This document shows, piece by piece, positions 1 to 9,233 of a stretch of 64,000 nucleotides of DNA. The stretch comes from Bacillota bacterium (lineage in GTDB: Bacteria > Bacillota > Bacilli > Paenibacillales > Paenibacillaceae). The stretch is taken from the NCBI GenBank assembly GCA_023391635.1, contig JAEWAQ010000033.1, positions 1 to 64,000 of the forward strand. Direction: 5' to 3'. Under the pieces are notes generated by a model. The model was not told where the DNA came from, searched no databases, and saw only the letters and a program-made list of their open reading frames with translations. Position 1 is the first letter of the stretch. The number at the start of each line of letters is the position of its first letter. The position numbers and the translations under genes are program-made.

Positions 1-969
1 ATTGAAGCCTACCAAGCCGCCCACGACGACGTCTCCCCCTTTTCCTGTTACATTTCCCGTGGCGTAGCTGTTGCTGTTCGTTCCTCCATTGCTGCCTACT
101 AAGCCGCCTGCATCGGAGCCGCCACCCGTTACATTTCCAATGGTGTAGCTGTTGCTGATCGTTCCTTCATTGGCGCCTGCTAAGCCGCCTACGGAGTCGC
201 CGCTTCCTGTTACAATTCCTGTGGCGTAGCTGTCGCTGATCGTTCCTCCATTGCTGCCTACTAAGCCGCCTACACTGTCGGTGCCTGTTATAGCACCCGT
301 GGCGTAGCTGTTGCTGATCGCTCCAGATCCATTGGTGCCTACTAAGCCGCCTGCTTCGCCGTTGGAAACGACTACAGCTGCCGTGGCGTAGCTGTTGCTG
401 ATCGTTCCGCCCGAAGTGTAGCCGACCAAGCCGCCCACGGAGTTACCGAAGTCGCCGCTTCCTATATCTTTTACAACTCCCGTGACGTAGCTGTTACTGA
501 TCGTTCCGCCCGAAGTGTAGCCGACCAAGCCGCCTACAAAATTATCATTACTGACAACATTTACATTCTCCAGCTTCATATTGGTAACCACAGCAGGAAA
601 GCTTATAGAACCAAATAACCCCGCATAGGGATTACGCCTATTTATCGTTAGATTCATAATTTTATGACCATTACCGTCCATGCTCCCATGAAATGCACCT
701 ATTGGTTCCCAACCCTTATCAGCCGCAAACCCGGATAAATCAATATCCTTAGTCAACACAAAATGAGAATCTATATGATCCCTAACCTCGTCAAGCTGAT
801 CTGCGGTTGCGATTTGGTACGGATCCTCAACCGTACCCGCCCCTTCGCCAGAGTACGTATCAACGGGGGCCGCATACACATTGCCATCTCCAGGCACTTG
901 AATCCCCGGAATCCCTCCCAGCACCATCAACATTGCCAGAATGATGACGACGATTTTGTTGCCTAGCAT
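1..969 (-). CDS. GLUG-repeat secreted surface protein, C-terminus off window
   Basis: This is the N-terminal part of a secreted GLUG-repeat protein. It reads leftward and is still open at base 1, so the C-terminus is missing. The chosen ATG (969) follows an AGAAGGA ribosome site. An upstream in-frame ATG at 1041 has no such site. The first 25 or so residues form a hydrophobic signal peptide (MLGNKIVVIILAMLMVLGG). Next comes a short block with 'PYQIATADQLDEVRD' and 'DIDLSGF', shared with the surface gene that starts near 7665, and then repeated GGLVG...TISNSYATG units. GLUG repeats usually form beta-solenoid stalks on surface adhesins or S-layer-anchored proteins. The ligand is unknown. Any SLH anchor would lie beyond the window edge. 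Confidence 0.8.
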   Translation of the reverse strand, partial: MLGNKIVVIILAMLMVLGGIPGIQVPGDGNVYAAPVDTYSGEGAGTVEDPYQIATADQLDEVRDHIDSHFVLTKDIDLSGFAADKGWEPIGAFHGSMDGNGHKIMNLTINRRNPYAGLFGSISFPAVVTNMKLENVNVVSNDNFVGGLVGYTSGGTISNSYVTGVVKDIGSGDFGNSVGGLVGYTSGGTISNSYATAAVVVSNGEAGGLVGTNGSGAISNSYATGAITGTDSVGGLVGSNGGTISDSYATGIVTGSGDSVGGLAGANEGTISNSYTIGNVTGGGSDAGGLVGSNGGTNSNSYATGNVTGKGGDVVVGGLVGFN

Positions 970-1112
970 TCGTTTCCTTCTTATGCTCACTTTATAGGAG
1001 GGAATCCGATCTACCCAAACGCTGATAATGCGTTTCAACATTCGCCATCACGATCCTTTATCATGAAATAACAAAAAAGCCTGCCATACTCCATCATAAA
1101 ATTTTCTTCCAT

Positions 1113-1136
1113 AAAAAAAATCCCCCAATCGGGGGA
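1113..1136 (-). terminator. Rho-independent terminator of the LAL regulator
   Basis: Read on the minus strand, TCCCCC-GATT-GGGGGA is followed directly by eight T. It lies 26 bases after the stop of the LuxR-type regulator, so it ends that transcript and insulates the GLUG gene to the left. Confidence 0.85.
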
Positions 1137-1161
1137 TGGCCTCGGGGGATATTTGGAGAAA

Positions 1162-3693
1162 TCATAACAAGCGGAGCTCTTTGGCGCGCTGGATCGCGTG
1201 GAATCGATTGTTCACGTCCAGCTTCATGTAAAGATGTTTGATATGGGTTTTGACGGTTTCGGGAGTGACGAAGCATTGTTCGGCCATTTGTTTATTGGTA
1301 AGGCCCTTGGAGATCAGCTTTAAAATATTCAATTGCTGATCGGTCAATATAACTGAAGGAACCGTTGACCCATCGACCGTATATTGAAGCACGCTCAACA
1401 GCTTCTTGATATAGAGCAGCGGCGCAGGCTTCGATTCCCGTATGAAACGGTGCTGCCTCATGTTCAAGTATCGTGTAAGGAGTTCCGCCATGCCTGCTCC
1501 CTCGTCCGCGAAGCTTCGTACGTATCCGTTTGGTTCCGCTAATTGAAGCGCGGCGGACACTTTCTCGATCGCAGCCTCCGTATTTCCGCGCCGGTGTTCC
1601 ATCATGCTCCATTTCACCAAGACTTTGATTTTATCACGCAGTCGGTTTTCCTTAACGGCGATGCGATGGAGTTTGTCTATCAAAAATTCGGCTTGGTCCG
1701 GTTGTTGATCATGCTCCAGTACGCGCGCCAACACGATATATTCGGGAATCCGGTATAAAGGAATGACGTCGGCAGGCTTCAATCCGCATGTTCGCGCCCA
1801 GTCGCCAATGTCGCCAGACGCCGTTCGCGCCAGCTTGGAAGAGACGAGATGAGCTTCCAGCTTCAAATCGAACACGGCTTGGTCGGGCGAATCGATCATC
1901 GATCTGGCGTTCTCGATGTGCTCGAAAGCTTGATCCAAGCGTCCTTCAGCCTGTTCGATTTGCGACAAGGTAATGGCTGCTCGAACCGTGATTCGGGCAT
2001 AAGGCCGCATATCTTGCCGCTCCAATGCCCGCTCGGCGAACGATTTGGCCTCTTCAAGAAGGTTCCGTTCATACAGCAACTCGCTATAAGAAGCGAAGAA
2101 ATAGCCGATGAACGGGTAGTTGATTTTGTTCTCCCAAGCTTCAATCCAACGGACCAGGAACGCTTCCGCTTCCCTGAAATCGTTGAAGTGGGACAAGAAA
2201 TGGTCATAGTCCGAACCTTGCGCCGTGTTGCCGCCCATCATTTGATAATCATTGCCGTCGGGCATTGCCTTATCGAATTGCTCCAAGTAGGCGGAGGCTT
2301 GCACCGCGTCTTTTTGGATAATAGCGAAATTGGCGAATGCCAAGTAGACGTTGCCCGCATAAGGCTGCCATTTCTCCTCCGACAGTTTATCTTGGATTTT
2401 CATGAATCGCGACTTCGCAAGATGCCATTCGCCGATAATGATGAGAACGGAGAAATAGAAGATTTCGGCCTTTGGTTTCTCTGCAATCAACGATTCGGGA
2501 AGCATGGTCATCCATCGAAACAGCACGGGCCTGTTCAATTGCAGCAGAACGGGCAACAGGTTTTCAACGATTCGGATGACCTCCGAGTATTGGCGCCCGG
2601 CAAGATAATGCTCCACCGCCTCTTCAATCCATCCATGAGCCTCAAACCAACTTGCAGCCCGTTCATGCGCTTGTTCCCATTGTTCAGGATCGTTCAGACG
2701 AAGCTGCTGCTGCAAAAAATCGGCGAACAAATGATGATACCGGTACCATTCCCCGTGCTCGTCCAATGGAATGATGAACAATTGCTTGCTTTCCAACCCC
2801 TTTAATTGCGCCTCGCAGTCCCTTAGCTCCGTTACCGCCTGGCATAGCGAGTCGTTCATGCGGTTCAGCACCGATGTTTTCAACAAAAACGAACGCACCT
2901 GCTCAGATTGCCGCCCGAACACTTCCTCCAGCAAATAATTCGCGACATCGCGTTGGCGTCCTTTGAATTTTTGTATGAAATCGGAAGGGCGGCTGCTCGC
3001 GCGCATCGAAATCCCCGCCATTTGCAAGCCGCTGACCCACCCTTCCGTCAGTTCGACGAGTAACGCCGCGTCTTCCCTGGGAAGAGGCAACTCCATGCAG
3101 GTTTGAAAAAAACGGATGCCATCCTCCGCCCGAAATCGCAAATCGTCCATATCCAATTTATGCAGTTCGCCTCTTGCCAGCAAGCGCGCCGTCGACAGAT
3201 CCGGCTGATGGCGGCTTGAAACAACGAGATGAACGGATGCCGGCAAATAATCGAGCATGTAGGCAATCGCATCGTGAATAGAAGGATGATCGATCGTGTG
3301 GAAATCGTCCAGTATCAGGATGAGATTGCCGGGCAATTCGGAGAATTGACCGAGCAACGCCGACAGAAAGGTATCGTAATAATCGGGTTGAATATTTTTC
3401 AGATGCTGCAGAAGCGATGCTCCGAAGTTTGGATAGGATTGGCAGACGGAGGCGACCGCGTATGTCCAGAATCGCTCGAAATCATTGTCGCGGACATCCA
3501 AGGATACCCAAGCGGCAGGAGCCTCGCTTTGTTTGGCCCACTCGCTCAATAGCGTCGATTTGCCGTATCCCGCCGGAGCGACGACAAGGGTCAGTTTTCC
3601 TTTGATCCCCTTTTGTAAACGTTGAATTAACGCTTGGCGTTGAACAAGAGGCGTATTCACATAAGGGACTTGAATTTTGGTGCTGATGATCAC
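1162..3693 (-). CDS. LuxR-family MalT/LAL-type ATP-binding transcriptional regulator
   Basis: A large signal-transduction ATPase (STAND/LAL type) of about 843 residues, which fits MalT-like regulators. A Walker A motif APAGYGKST sits near residues 39-47 and a Walker B LILILDD near 124-130. The middle is helical and TPR-like (a MalT-type sensor). The last 60 residues are a LuxR DNA-binding HTH with 'GLTNKQMAEQ' and 'TVKTHIKHLYMKL'. I prefer the GTG at 3693, which has GAGG nine bases upstream and gives a typical 'MIISTKIQVPY' start. A TTG at 3708 is the alternative. It sits between two GLUG surface-protein genes and may control them, but its inducer and target promoters cannot be read from the sequence. 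Confidence 0.85.
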   Translation of the reverse strand: MIISTKIQVPYVNTPLVQRQALIQRLQKGIKGKLTLVVAPAGYGKSTLLSEWAKQSEAPAAWVSLDVRDNDFERFWTYAVASVCQSYPNFGASLLQHLKNIQPDYYDTFLSALLGQFSELPGNLILILDDFHTIDHPSIHDAIAYMLDYLPASVHLVVSSRHQPDLSTARLLARGELHKLDMDDLRFRAEDGIRFFQTCMELPLPREDAALLVELTEGWVSGLQMAGISMRASSRPSDFIQKFKGRQRDVANYLLEEVFGRQSEQVRSFLLKTSVLNRMNDSLCQAVTELRDCEAQLKGLESKQLFIIPLDEHGEWYRYHHLFADFLQQQLRLNDPEQWEQAHERAASWFEAHGWIEEAVEHYLAGRQYSEVIRIVENLLPVLLQLNRPVLFRWMTMLPESLIAEKPKAEIFYFSVLIIIGEWHLAKSRFMKIQDKLSEEKWQPYAGNVYLAFANFAIIQKDAVQASAYLEQFDKAMPDGNDYQMMGGNTAQGSDYDHFLSHFNDFREAEAFLVRWIEAWENKINYPFIGYFFASYSELLYERNLLEEAKSFAERALERQDMRPYARITVRAAITLSQIEQAEGRLDQAFEHIENARSMIDSPDQAVFDLKLEAHLVSSKLARTASGDIGDWARTCGLKPADVIPLYRIPEYIVLARVLEHDQQPDQAEFLIDKLHRIAVKENRLRDKIKVLVKWSMMEHRRGNTEAAIEKVSAALQLAEPNGYVRSFADEGAGMAELLTRYLNMRQHRFIRESKPAPLLYIKKLLSVLQYTVDGSTVPSVILTDQQLNILKLISKGLTNKQMAEQCFVTPETVKTHIKHLYMKLDVNNRFHAIQRAKELRLL

Positions 3694-3708
3694 TTGGCAG
3701 GACCTCAA

Positions 3709-4018
3709 TCCTTATTGATCAAATACGATACATTTTAATTTCGACGATGGTTATCTTTATCCTCCCGCATCCATGAATTACTAAAAACACGTTTCCCGGA
3801 TTGTGGTCCGCCCAGCGCCACCAAGCCCACGTCCCCAACCGATCATGACGACGAAAAATCAACGAGTTGGGGTTTCGTCGATCGATCCGCCCCTTCCGTA
3901 ATCGGGACGTATTTGCTGGATAAACCAAAAGATATCTTGTATAGGATGGCGTTGCGATTGCTTTCGGAAAAAACTCAGTCTGATACAACCCAAAATCTTG
4001 GCTACATAGGATAGAGAC
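3709..4018. other. Intergenic region, leader of the LAL regulator
   Basis: About 310 bases between the LAL regulator and the next terminator. The only open frame is a 108-codon minus-strand frame with no ribosome site, no domain and irregular composition. I regard this stretch as the promoter and leader region of the regulator and could not place a convincing -35/-10 pair. Confidence 0.5.
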
Positions 4019-4061
4019 AAAAAGACAGAGAACCTCGATTACCAAGGTTCTTTGTCTTTTT
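4019..4061. terminator. Strong bidirectional terminator
   Basis: The arms at 4019-4035 and 4045-4061 form a 17-bp stem with one G-U pair and a 9-base loop. It begins AAAAAGACA and ends TGTCTTTTT, so both strands end in a U-run. It closes the minus-strand GLUG/SLH gene whose stop is at 4102. Confidence 0.9.
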
Positions 4062-4101
4062 AGATATAGAGTCTGGGAAGTTCAGACTTTCGCCATGCGA
4101 T

Positions 4102-6408
4102 TCACTGGTTTAGATGCCACAATCGTAGAAGCAGCACGGTTGCTTCTGCTCTGGTCGCCGAATCGGACGGGCTAAACCGATTGCCATCGCGTCCGCTCAC
4201 CAAATCTTTCTGAACGGCTTCCAGAATGTACCCTTTTGCCCAATGCGGAATATCGGCATCATCCACAAAGGTTGTATTCCCTTGTTCGATCTCCCACTTC
4301 ATCGCTCTTGCGATCATCGTAACCATCTCTGCTCGACTCACGCTATTCAGCGGTCGAAGTGAATGATCCGGGTATCCGTTCAATATGCCATTTTCCACCG
4401 CAGTACTGACCGTAGACGTCGCCCAAGCAGGAATTTGATCCTGATCGATAAAGCGTTGCTCGCTCAATGGAGAGGCTGATGAAGGAACACCTATTGTACG
4501 GAGCAAGATAGCTGCGAACTCTACTCGTGTGATGTCGCTTTGCGGGCTAAACCTCGTTTCCGAATGACCCTTAATCAATCCTCGCTCGAAGGCTTCACAG
4601 ATGAGCGGGCTTGCCCAATGACCCGCAATGTCATGAAATGGGCACACCGGAGCTTCCGGTAACGTCGGGTCAATCTCAGGCTCAACTATACGATGAATCG
4701 TCAGACTATACGTCTTGATCGTACCGTCTTCCGCTTTCACGACAATCTCAAAAATATTGTCTCCTTCTGCAAGAACGACTGTCTTCTCTCCATCCAGCAC
4801 GGCATCATCCAAGCTGACTGTAGCCCATGTATCGGATGGAGTTGCTTTAATCGTTGCCTCACTTGACGTTGTTTCAGCTCGATACCCAGTCGTGATGCCT
4901 GGCGCAAATTCCGGTGATAATGCCAACTCCACGCCATCTGAGGAGACGATCAATTTTGCAAGATTCGCATTGTTCGAACGCCATGATTCAGATCCACTGT
5001 TGGATCCTCCGTTCACTTGATTCCAAGTGGCATACAGCAGAAGATTGCTATTCAATGGCCTCGTATCACCGACCGGATACTGTACACCGCTACCATTGGA
5101 CTCTGTATTCCACCCTTGGAAGAGATATCCTGTCCTCGTCCAATTGAAATCCTCTATAGTCACAGACGAGCCAATACGATAAGGCTTGCTTACATACAAC
5201 CCACTGCCATCGTTTGAATCATTCCCCATGTAAGTTAAGAAGGCTTGCATTCCTACTAAATAAGGATATCCATCATGATGCTGATCTACTTTCCATAGGG
5301 TATCGAAGTCCCAATCATCATAGTTTTCTATATTTTTCATTTGTTCAGAAGTTAATCCTTGACCTTTGTTATCAGATTGCCCGGACAAATCCCTATCATA
5401 ATAACTGTTCGTGATGCTTCCAGAGCCATTCTCGCCCACTAAGCCACCTACGTTAGAACTTCCTGTTATCGAACCTATCGCAAAACTATTTTCAATTGTG
5501 CCAGTTCGATTATCCCCGATGAGACCTCCGATTGAATCGGAGCCTGGACTGCATCCTGTTACATTGCCTGTGGCATAACTATTGGATGTTATCCCATCGT
5601 CAGTGTCACCCACTAAACCCCCGATATCATCACAGCCAGACACCGTCCCGGTTGCAAAAGAAAAGAATAGGTCACCGTTCCTATTTCCTCCGATTAAACC
5701 GCCGGCGTCTACACTACCCGTGACATTCCCTGTAGCATAGCTGTAGGTGACGGAGCTATTTACCAATTCGCCGATCAAGCCACCCGTGTTTTTATGACCA
5801 TTTACTTCGCCTGCAGCATAACTTAAGGAAACATCACCGTTTTGGAAGCTGCCCACGAGCCCCCCTTCATTACGGTTAGCAGCCGTGACACTCCCCATTG
5901 CGTAGCTTTCAGTGATCGTACCCTTTACATATTCGCCAACCAAACCGCCTACACTTTGATCGCCCCGAACATCTCCGGATGCAGAACTATTTGAGGTGTT
6001 TCCTTCCATAATGAATCCCGCGAGACCACCTACAGAATTACCCTGACCGGTGACATCACCTGTAGCAGTATTGCCGGAGATCGTAATACTCTCGCCATCA
6101 CCGATCAAGCCGCCTACATAGCTTTCACCCACAATTTGACCTGTCGCATAACTATTCGTAACACTTCCTACAGCATATCCGATTAAACCACCAATATAGT
6201 CACTATTGGCTGTTACATTACCTGTAGCATAGCTGTCTTTCACTGCATCCCCGTCTGAACTGCGGCCAATCAAGCCACCGACATACCCATAGCTGCCCGT
6301 CACAGGTCCGAAGTCACCGACAACGGTCCCCGTAGCATAACTGTTTGCGACATCTCCCCCCCTGTTGCGGCCAATTAAACCACCGATATAACGCAAGTTC
6401 GCCTTCAC
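4102..6408 (-). CDS. C-terminal GLUG/SLH part of the split surface protein
   Basis: This is the continuation of the split gene; the same frame is open from 6609. The first ATG, at 6408, lies inside a GLUG unit and has no ribosome site, so independent translation is doubtful. In the 768-residue frame, GLUG repeats fill about residues 1-365. A Flg_new/InlB-type repeat (GYLFQGWNTESNGSG, YATWN) follows near 400-470. A cadherin-like beta-sandwich (LAKLIVSSDGVELALSP) is near 485-585. Three SLH motifs (FHDIAGHWA, FIDQDQIPAWA, FVDDADIPHWA) fill about 595-765. SLH triplets bind pyruvylated secondary cell-wall polymer, so the intact protein would be displayed on the S-layer. Confidence 0.6.
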   Translation of the reverse strand: MKANLRYIGGLIGRNRGGDVANSYATGTVVGDFGPVTGSYGYVGGLIGRSSDGDAVKDSYATGNVTANSDYIGGLIGYAVGSVTNSYATGQIVGESYVGGLIGDGESITISGNTATGDVTGQGNSVGGLAGFIMEGNTSNSSASGDVRGDQSVGGLVGEYVKGTITESYAMGSVTAANRNEGGLVGSFQNGDVSLSYAAGEVNGHKNTGGLIGELVNSSVTYSYATGNVTGSVDAGGLIGGNRNGDLFFSFATGTVSGCDDIGGLVGDTDDGITSNSYATGNVTGCSPGSDSIGGLIGDNRTGTIENSFAIGSITGSSNVGGLVGENGSGSITNSYYDRDLSGQSDNKGQGLTSEQMKNIENYDDWDFDTLWKVDQHHDGYPYLVGMQAFLTYMGNDSNDGSGLYVSKPYRIGSSVTIEDFNWTRTGYLFQGWNTESNGSGVQYPVGDTRPLNSNLLLYATWNQVNGGSNSGSESWRSNNANLAKLIVSSDGVELALSPEFAPGITTGYRAETTSSEATIKATPSDTWATVSLDDAVLDGEKTVVLAEGDNIFEIVVKAEDGTIKTYSLTIHRIVEPEIDPTLPEAPVCPFHDIAGHWASPLICEAFERGLIKGHSETRFSPQSDITRVEFAAILLRTIGVPSSASPLSEQRFIDQDQIPAWATSTVSTAVENGILNGYPDHSLRPLNSVSRAEMVTMIARAMKWEIEQGNTTFVDDADIPHWAKGYILEAVQKDLVSGRDGNRFSPSDSATRAEATVLLLRLWHLNQ

Positions 6409-6609
6409 ATCTCCTGCTGCAAAACTATCGGAAACATCACCGTCTCGGGATTGTCCGATTAAGCCGCCTACATAGCCGCCCTTACTTACGACTGGGCCTG
6501 ATGCAGAGTTGTGTGATACGATACTTTCCAGAGCATGCCCGATTAAACCGCCTACATAGTCACCCTCTCCTGCGACTGAACCTGTTGCAATGCTGTCGGA
6601 AATGTTGCT

Positions 6610-7665
6610 TTAACTGAAATTTCCTAATAAACCGCCAACATAGTCACCCTGACCTGTAACGTCACCCGATGCAGAACTGTCTGTGATGGCACTATTCAAG
6701 CCATATCCAATCAAGCCGCCTACATTCTCTTTGCCATTGACATCACCTGTTGCCGAGCTTTGGGAAATTGTTCTATGGTCAGTACCCTCTATAATCCCAA
6801 TCAAGCCGCCTACATTATCCTCACCATGAACTTGACCTGCTGCCGAACTGTCCAAATAATCACTTGTAAAACTGCGACCAACCAGACCGCCTACCTTATG
6901 GACACCATGGACTTGACTTGTTGCGTGACTTCCTTGGGTAACGCTCGAGCCATTCTGACCGATCAGACCGCCTACATGATCACCTTGGCCTGTAACAACG
7001 CCAGACGCAGAGCTGTTGATAATATCGCCCCGCGAACTGTCGCCGATCAGACCGCCTACGTTCTTAACTCCGGACACATATACATCGGCATGGCTGTTGA
7101 ATAACCTGTGTTGGCGATTAACGATTTGATTATTAAAACCGATCAAACCGCCTGTTCTTTCCTGCCCATATACAGCTCCTGTAACGCTGACATTTTCTAT
7201 AGAGCCAAAATTGGTTCCGGCCAGGATACCTACATTATCAATCCCCTGAACTTGAGAGGCATGGACCTCCAAATTATGTACAATCCCATTACTCAAAGCA
7301 GTCCCAACTTTGGCGAACAGTCCGACGTTGTTTCCTGTACTTTGAATATACAAATTGGTAATCCGATGACCTCGGCCGTCCAAGCTGCCTGTAAAGTCAG
7401 GGATCGGAACCCAGTCGGAAGATGCACTGGACGTACTTAAATCGATATCCTCGTTCAAAACAAAATAGCTCGATGGATAATTTCGAATCTCGTAAAATTG
7501 ATCTGCTGTTGCAATCTGATACGGATTTTCAGTTGATCCATCCCCATATACAAATGGTCCCGCTGCATGAGCAGTTCCCATAGACGCTATCCATCCCGAG
7601 TAAGGTCCAACCATCAGCATAGAAAGAATCAAAACCAAAACACCTTGCTTTTTCCACTGATTCAT
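6610..7665 (-). CDS. N-terminal GLUG fragment with signal peptide
   Basis: This reading frame starts at ATG 7665, five bases after AGGAGG. ATG 7668 lies too close to that site. It opens with a signal peptide ending near 'GTAHAAG'. It then has the 'PYQIATADQFYEI' and 'DIDLSTS' block seen at the start of the other GLUG gene, and about nine GLUG units (GGLIG...SSASGDVTGQG). It ends at the TAA at 6612-6610, in the middle of a repeat. On its own it would be a secreted, unanchored beta-solenoid of about 351 residues. Confidence 0.6.
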   Translation of the reverse strand: MNQWKKQGVLVLILSMLMVGPYSGWIASMGTAHAAGPFVYGDGSTENPYQIATADQFYEIRNYPSSYFVLNEDIDLSTSSASSDWVPIPDFTGSLDGRGHRITNLYIQSTGNNVGLFAKVGTALSNGIVHNLEVHASQVQGIDNVGILAGTNFGSIENVSVTGAVYGQERTGGLIGFNNQIVNRQHRLFNSHADVYVSGVKNVGGLIGDSSRGDIINSSASGVVTGQGDHVGGLIGQNGSSVTQGSHATSQVHGVHKVGGLVGRSFTSDYLDSSAAGQVHGEDNVGGLIGIIEGTDHRTISQSSATGDVNGKENVGGLIGYGLNSAITDSSASGDVTGQGDYVGGLLGNFS

Positions 7666-7752
7666 CATTATCCTCCTCAAATTATCATGTTGCCAACCCA
7701 TTAGGCCACATCATAACATTGAGCTATGAAAGGATTATGAAAGAATAAACGA

Positions 7753-7779
7753 AAACAAAAAACGGCATTCTCTGCCGTT
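7753..7779 (-). terminator. Rho-independent terminator after tRNA-Ala
   Basis: On the minus strand the stem is AACGGCA / TGCCGTT with a five-base loop, followed by TTTTTGTTTTCG. It lies 13 bases beyond the tRNA CCA end and closes the transcript that carries the tRNA and probably the gene before it. Confidence 0.8.
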
Positions 7780-7791
7780 TGTGTTACGTGT

Positions 7792-7866
7792 TGGTGGAGA
7801 CTATCGGGATCGAACCGACGACCTCTTGCATGCCATGCAAGCGCTCTGTCGCGTGAGCTAATCCCC
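7792..7866 (-). tRNA. tRNA-Ala (anticodon GGC), slightly degenerate
   Basis: The anticodon stem-loop CTTGC-ATGGCAT-GCAAG gives anticodon GGC. The T-arm GTCGG-TTCGATC-CCGAT and the encoded CCA end are standard. The 5' side is odd. It is 75 bases long instead of 76, with only one base between a seven-pair acceptor stem and the D-stem (GCTC). The D-loop is ACGCGACA, so the universal G18G19 reads GA. It starts eight bases after the stop of the uronate-isomerase-like gene and is followed by a terminator. It may be a working but weakened tRNA or a decaying copy. Confidence 0.75.
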
Positions 7867-7874
7867 TTAGCGCC

Positions 7875-9134
7875 CTAAGTCCGCCCGATGAAACGCCAGA
7901 AATTGCGGCTGTAAAGGTCGTCCAGGTCCCTGCGGATTTCCTCTTCCGTGACGCGCCATCCGCTGTTGTGCATTTTTTCGTACTTGTCCGCCATGACGCG
8001 TCCCAGGATCGCCCGCGAGCAGTCCCATTTGTAGATCAGCTGCTCGAACACGCGGCAATCGGAGTGGATGGGGACGATGGAAGTGCCCAGTAGCTCGATA
8101 CGGAAGCGCGTCATCTCCTCCACCATCGAATCGATGTTGAGGAACCACCAGCAGCCGAAAATCATCAGGTTGCGGAACTTGCGCGCGAGCACCGCCAGTT
8201 CGTGCTGGTTCTCGCGGGCGAGCATCGTGACGATGAACTTCTGCCCGGGATAGCGGCGGCACAGCGCTTCGACCGCAGATACGTCGGACCGCATGCTCAT
8301 GTCTCCGGCAAGCCGCAGGGACGGATTCGACTGCCTGCGAACGCCGATCATGAGTGCGAACGGAATGCCCTGCTCTTGGCACACCGGAATCATGACCTCG
8401 TCGATCATGGCGCTGCGATGATGCTCGGCCGGGTAAGTGAAGTCTCCGGGCATCGAGACGGCGAGATAGAGCGCGTCCATGCGCACGATCCATTCGGTCA
8501 GAAACCGGCGCGTTTCCGCCTTCGTCTCTTCGGTCCACGCTTCCTCGACGGCGTATCCCAGCTTCTGCAATTCGCGTACGGCATAAGGCCAGTTGTTCAG
8601 CAAAGCGTCGACGCGCAGGGCTGCATGGAAACGCGCATCCTGCTTGCCCTTCCCAGCCAGCCACACCGGCCGTTCAAGCTCGTCGAACGGATCGTTCGTC
8701 ATGACGATATCGCGGACGCCAGCAAGCTGCATGACCGAATCGACTTGCTCACTGGTTGATCTCGCCTCCAGTTGGCGACGATAGTCGTCGAGATTGCGGG
8801 ACGACACATCCAGTCCCAGCCGATGTAGAATCGTGATGAACCCCGTCGCCGCTTCGCTGACGGGCGAATGGTCGATGAACAGCCGCTGCCAGACCAGGTC
8901 CGCCTGCTCGCGTTTGGACAGTGCCCAGAACGCATCATACGGCTGATCTGTCTGACGGAACGACTCCGAGATCAGATAGTGGTAGATGAGCAATTCGTCA
9001 ATGCCCCATAACAGCAAATCGCCGAATGCCGGGGCATACAGGTGCGTGTGCATATCGGTGACCGGCAGATCGGTTGCCAGTCGTAGAACGGTCTGGCGCA
9101 GCTGCCCAACCTCTTCAATCGTGGATGATGGCAT
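7875..9134 (-). CDS. Glucuronate/uronate isomerase-like amidohydrolase-superfamily protein
   Basis: A 419-residue TIM-barrel protein. An early metal-binding H-x-H (DMHTHL, residues 28-32) is followed by 'FGDLLLWGIDELLIYHY', and near the C-terminus come 'IVPIHSDCRVFEQLIYKWDCSRAIL' in outline and a final 'YSRNFWRFIG'. These match the plan of UxaC, which interconverts glucuronate/fructuronate or galacturonate/tagaturonate. Overall identity looks moderate, so a related sugar-acid isomerase or hydrolase is possible. It follows larC by 99 bases on the same strand and is the last protein gene before the tRNA. In context it would feed the SDR of the same cluster. Confidence 0.65.
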   Translation of the reverse strand: MPSSTIEEVGQLRQTVLRLATDLPVTDMHTHLYAPAFGDLLLWGIDELLIYHYLISESFRQTDQPYDAFWALSKREQADLVWQRLFIDHSPVSEAATGFITILHRLGLDVSSRNLDDYRRQLEARSTSEQVDSVMQLAGVRDIVMTNDPFDELERPVWLAGKGKQDARFHAALRVDALLNNWPYAVRELQKLGYAVEEAWTEETKAETRRFLTEWIVRMDALYLAVSMPGDFTYPAEHHRSAMIDEVMIPVCQEQGIPFALMIGVRRQSNPSLRLAGDMSMRSDVSAVEALCRRYPGQKFIVTMLARENQHELAVLARKFRNLMIFGCWWFLNIDSMVEEMTRFRIELLGTSIVPIHSDCRVFEQLIYKWDCSRAILGRVMADKYEKMHNSGWRVTEEEIRRDLDDLYSRNFWRFIGRT

Positions 9135-9233
9135 GCGTGGTCTCCCCCTCTTATATTGAAATAACTGAATCCAGATACACAGACAATCGCCTCATGCCCG
9201 ATGGCGCAGGCGTACCAGAACCATGCCGATGCC

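Larger units (their letters stand above)
4102..7668 (-). pseudogene. GLUG-repeat, SLH-anchored surface protein gene split by one in-frame TAA
   Basis: One continuous frame from the start (7668 or 7665) to the stop at 4102, about 1,188 codons, broken only by a TAA at 6612-6610. On both sides of the TAA the repeat pattern continues in the same frame (GGLLGNFS, stop, SNISDSIATG), so this is a single nonsense codon and not a frameshift or insertion. The encoded order is signal peptide, many GLUG repeats, a Listeria/Bacteroides-type beta repeat, a cadherin-like beta-sandwich and three SLH motifs. If the stop is real, the N-terminal product is secreted without its cell-wall anchor. Sequencing error, stop-codon readthrough and recent inactivation are all possible. 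Confidence 0.75.

Noticed and set aside
3719..4045. 108-codon minus-strand open frame in the gap before the split GLUG gene
   Set aside because: It has no ribosome site, no recognisable domain and irregular composition, and it overlaps the arm of a terminator.
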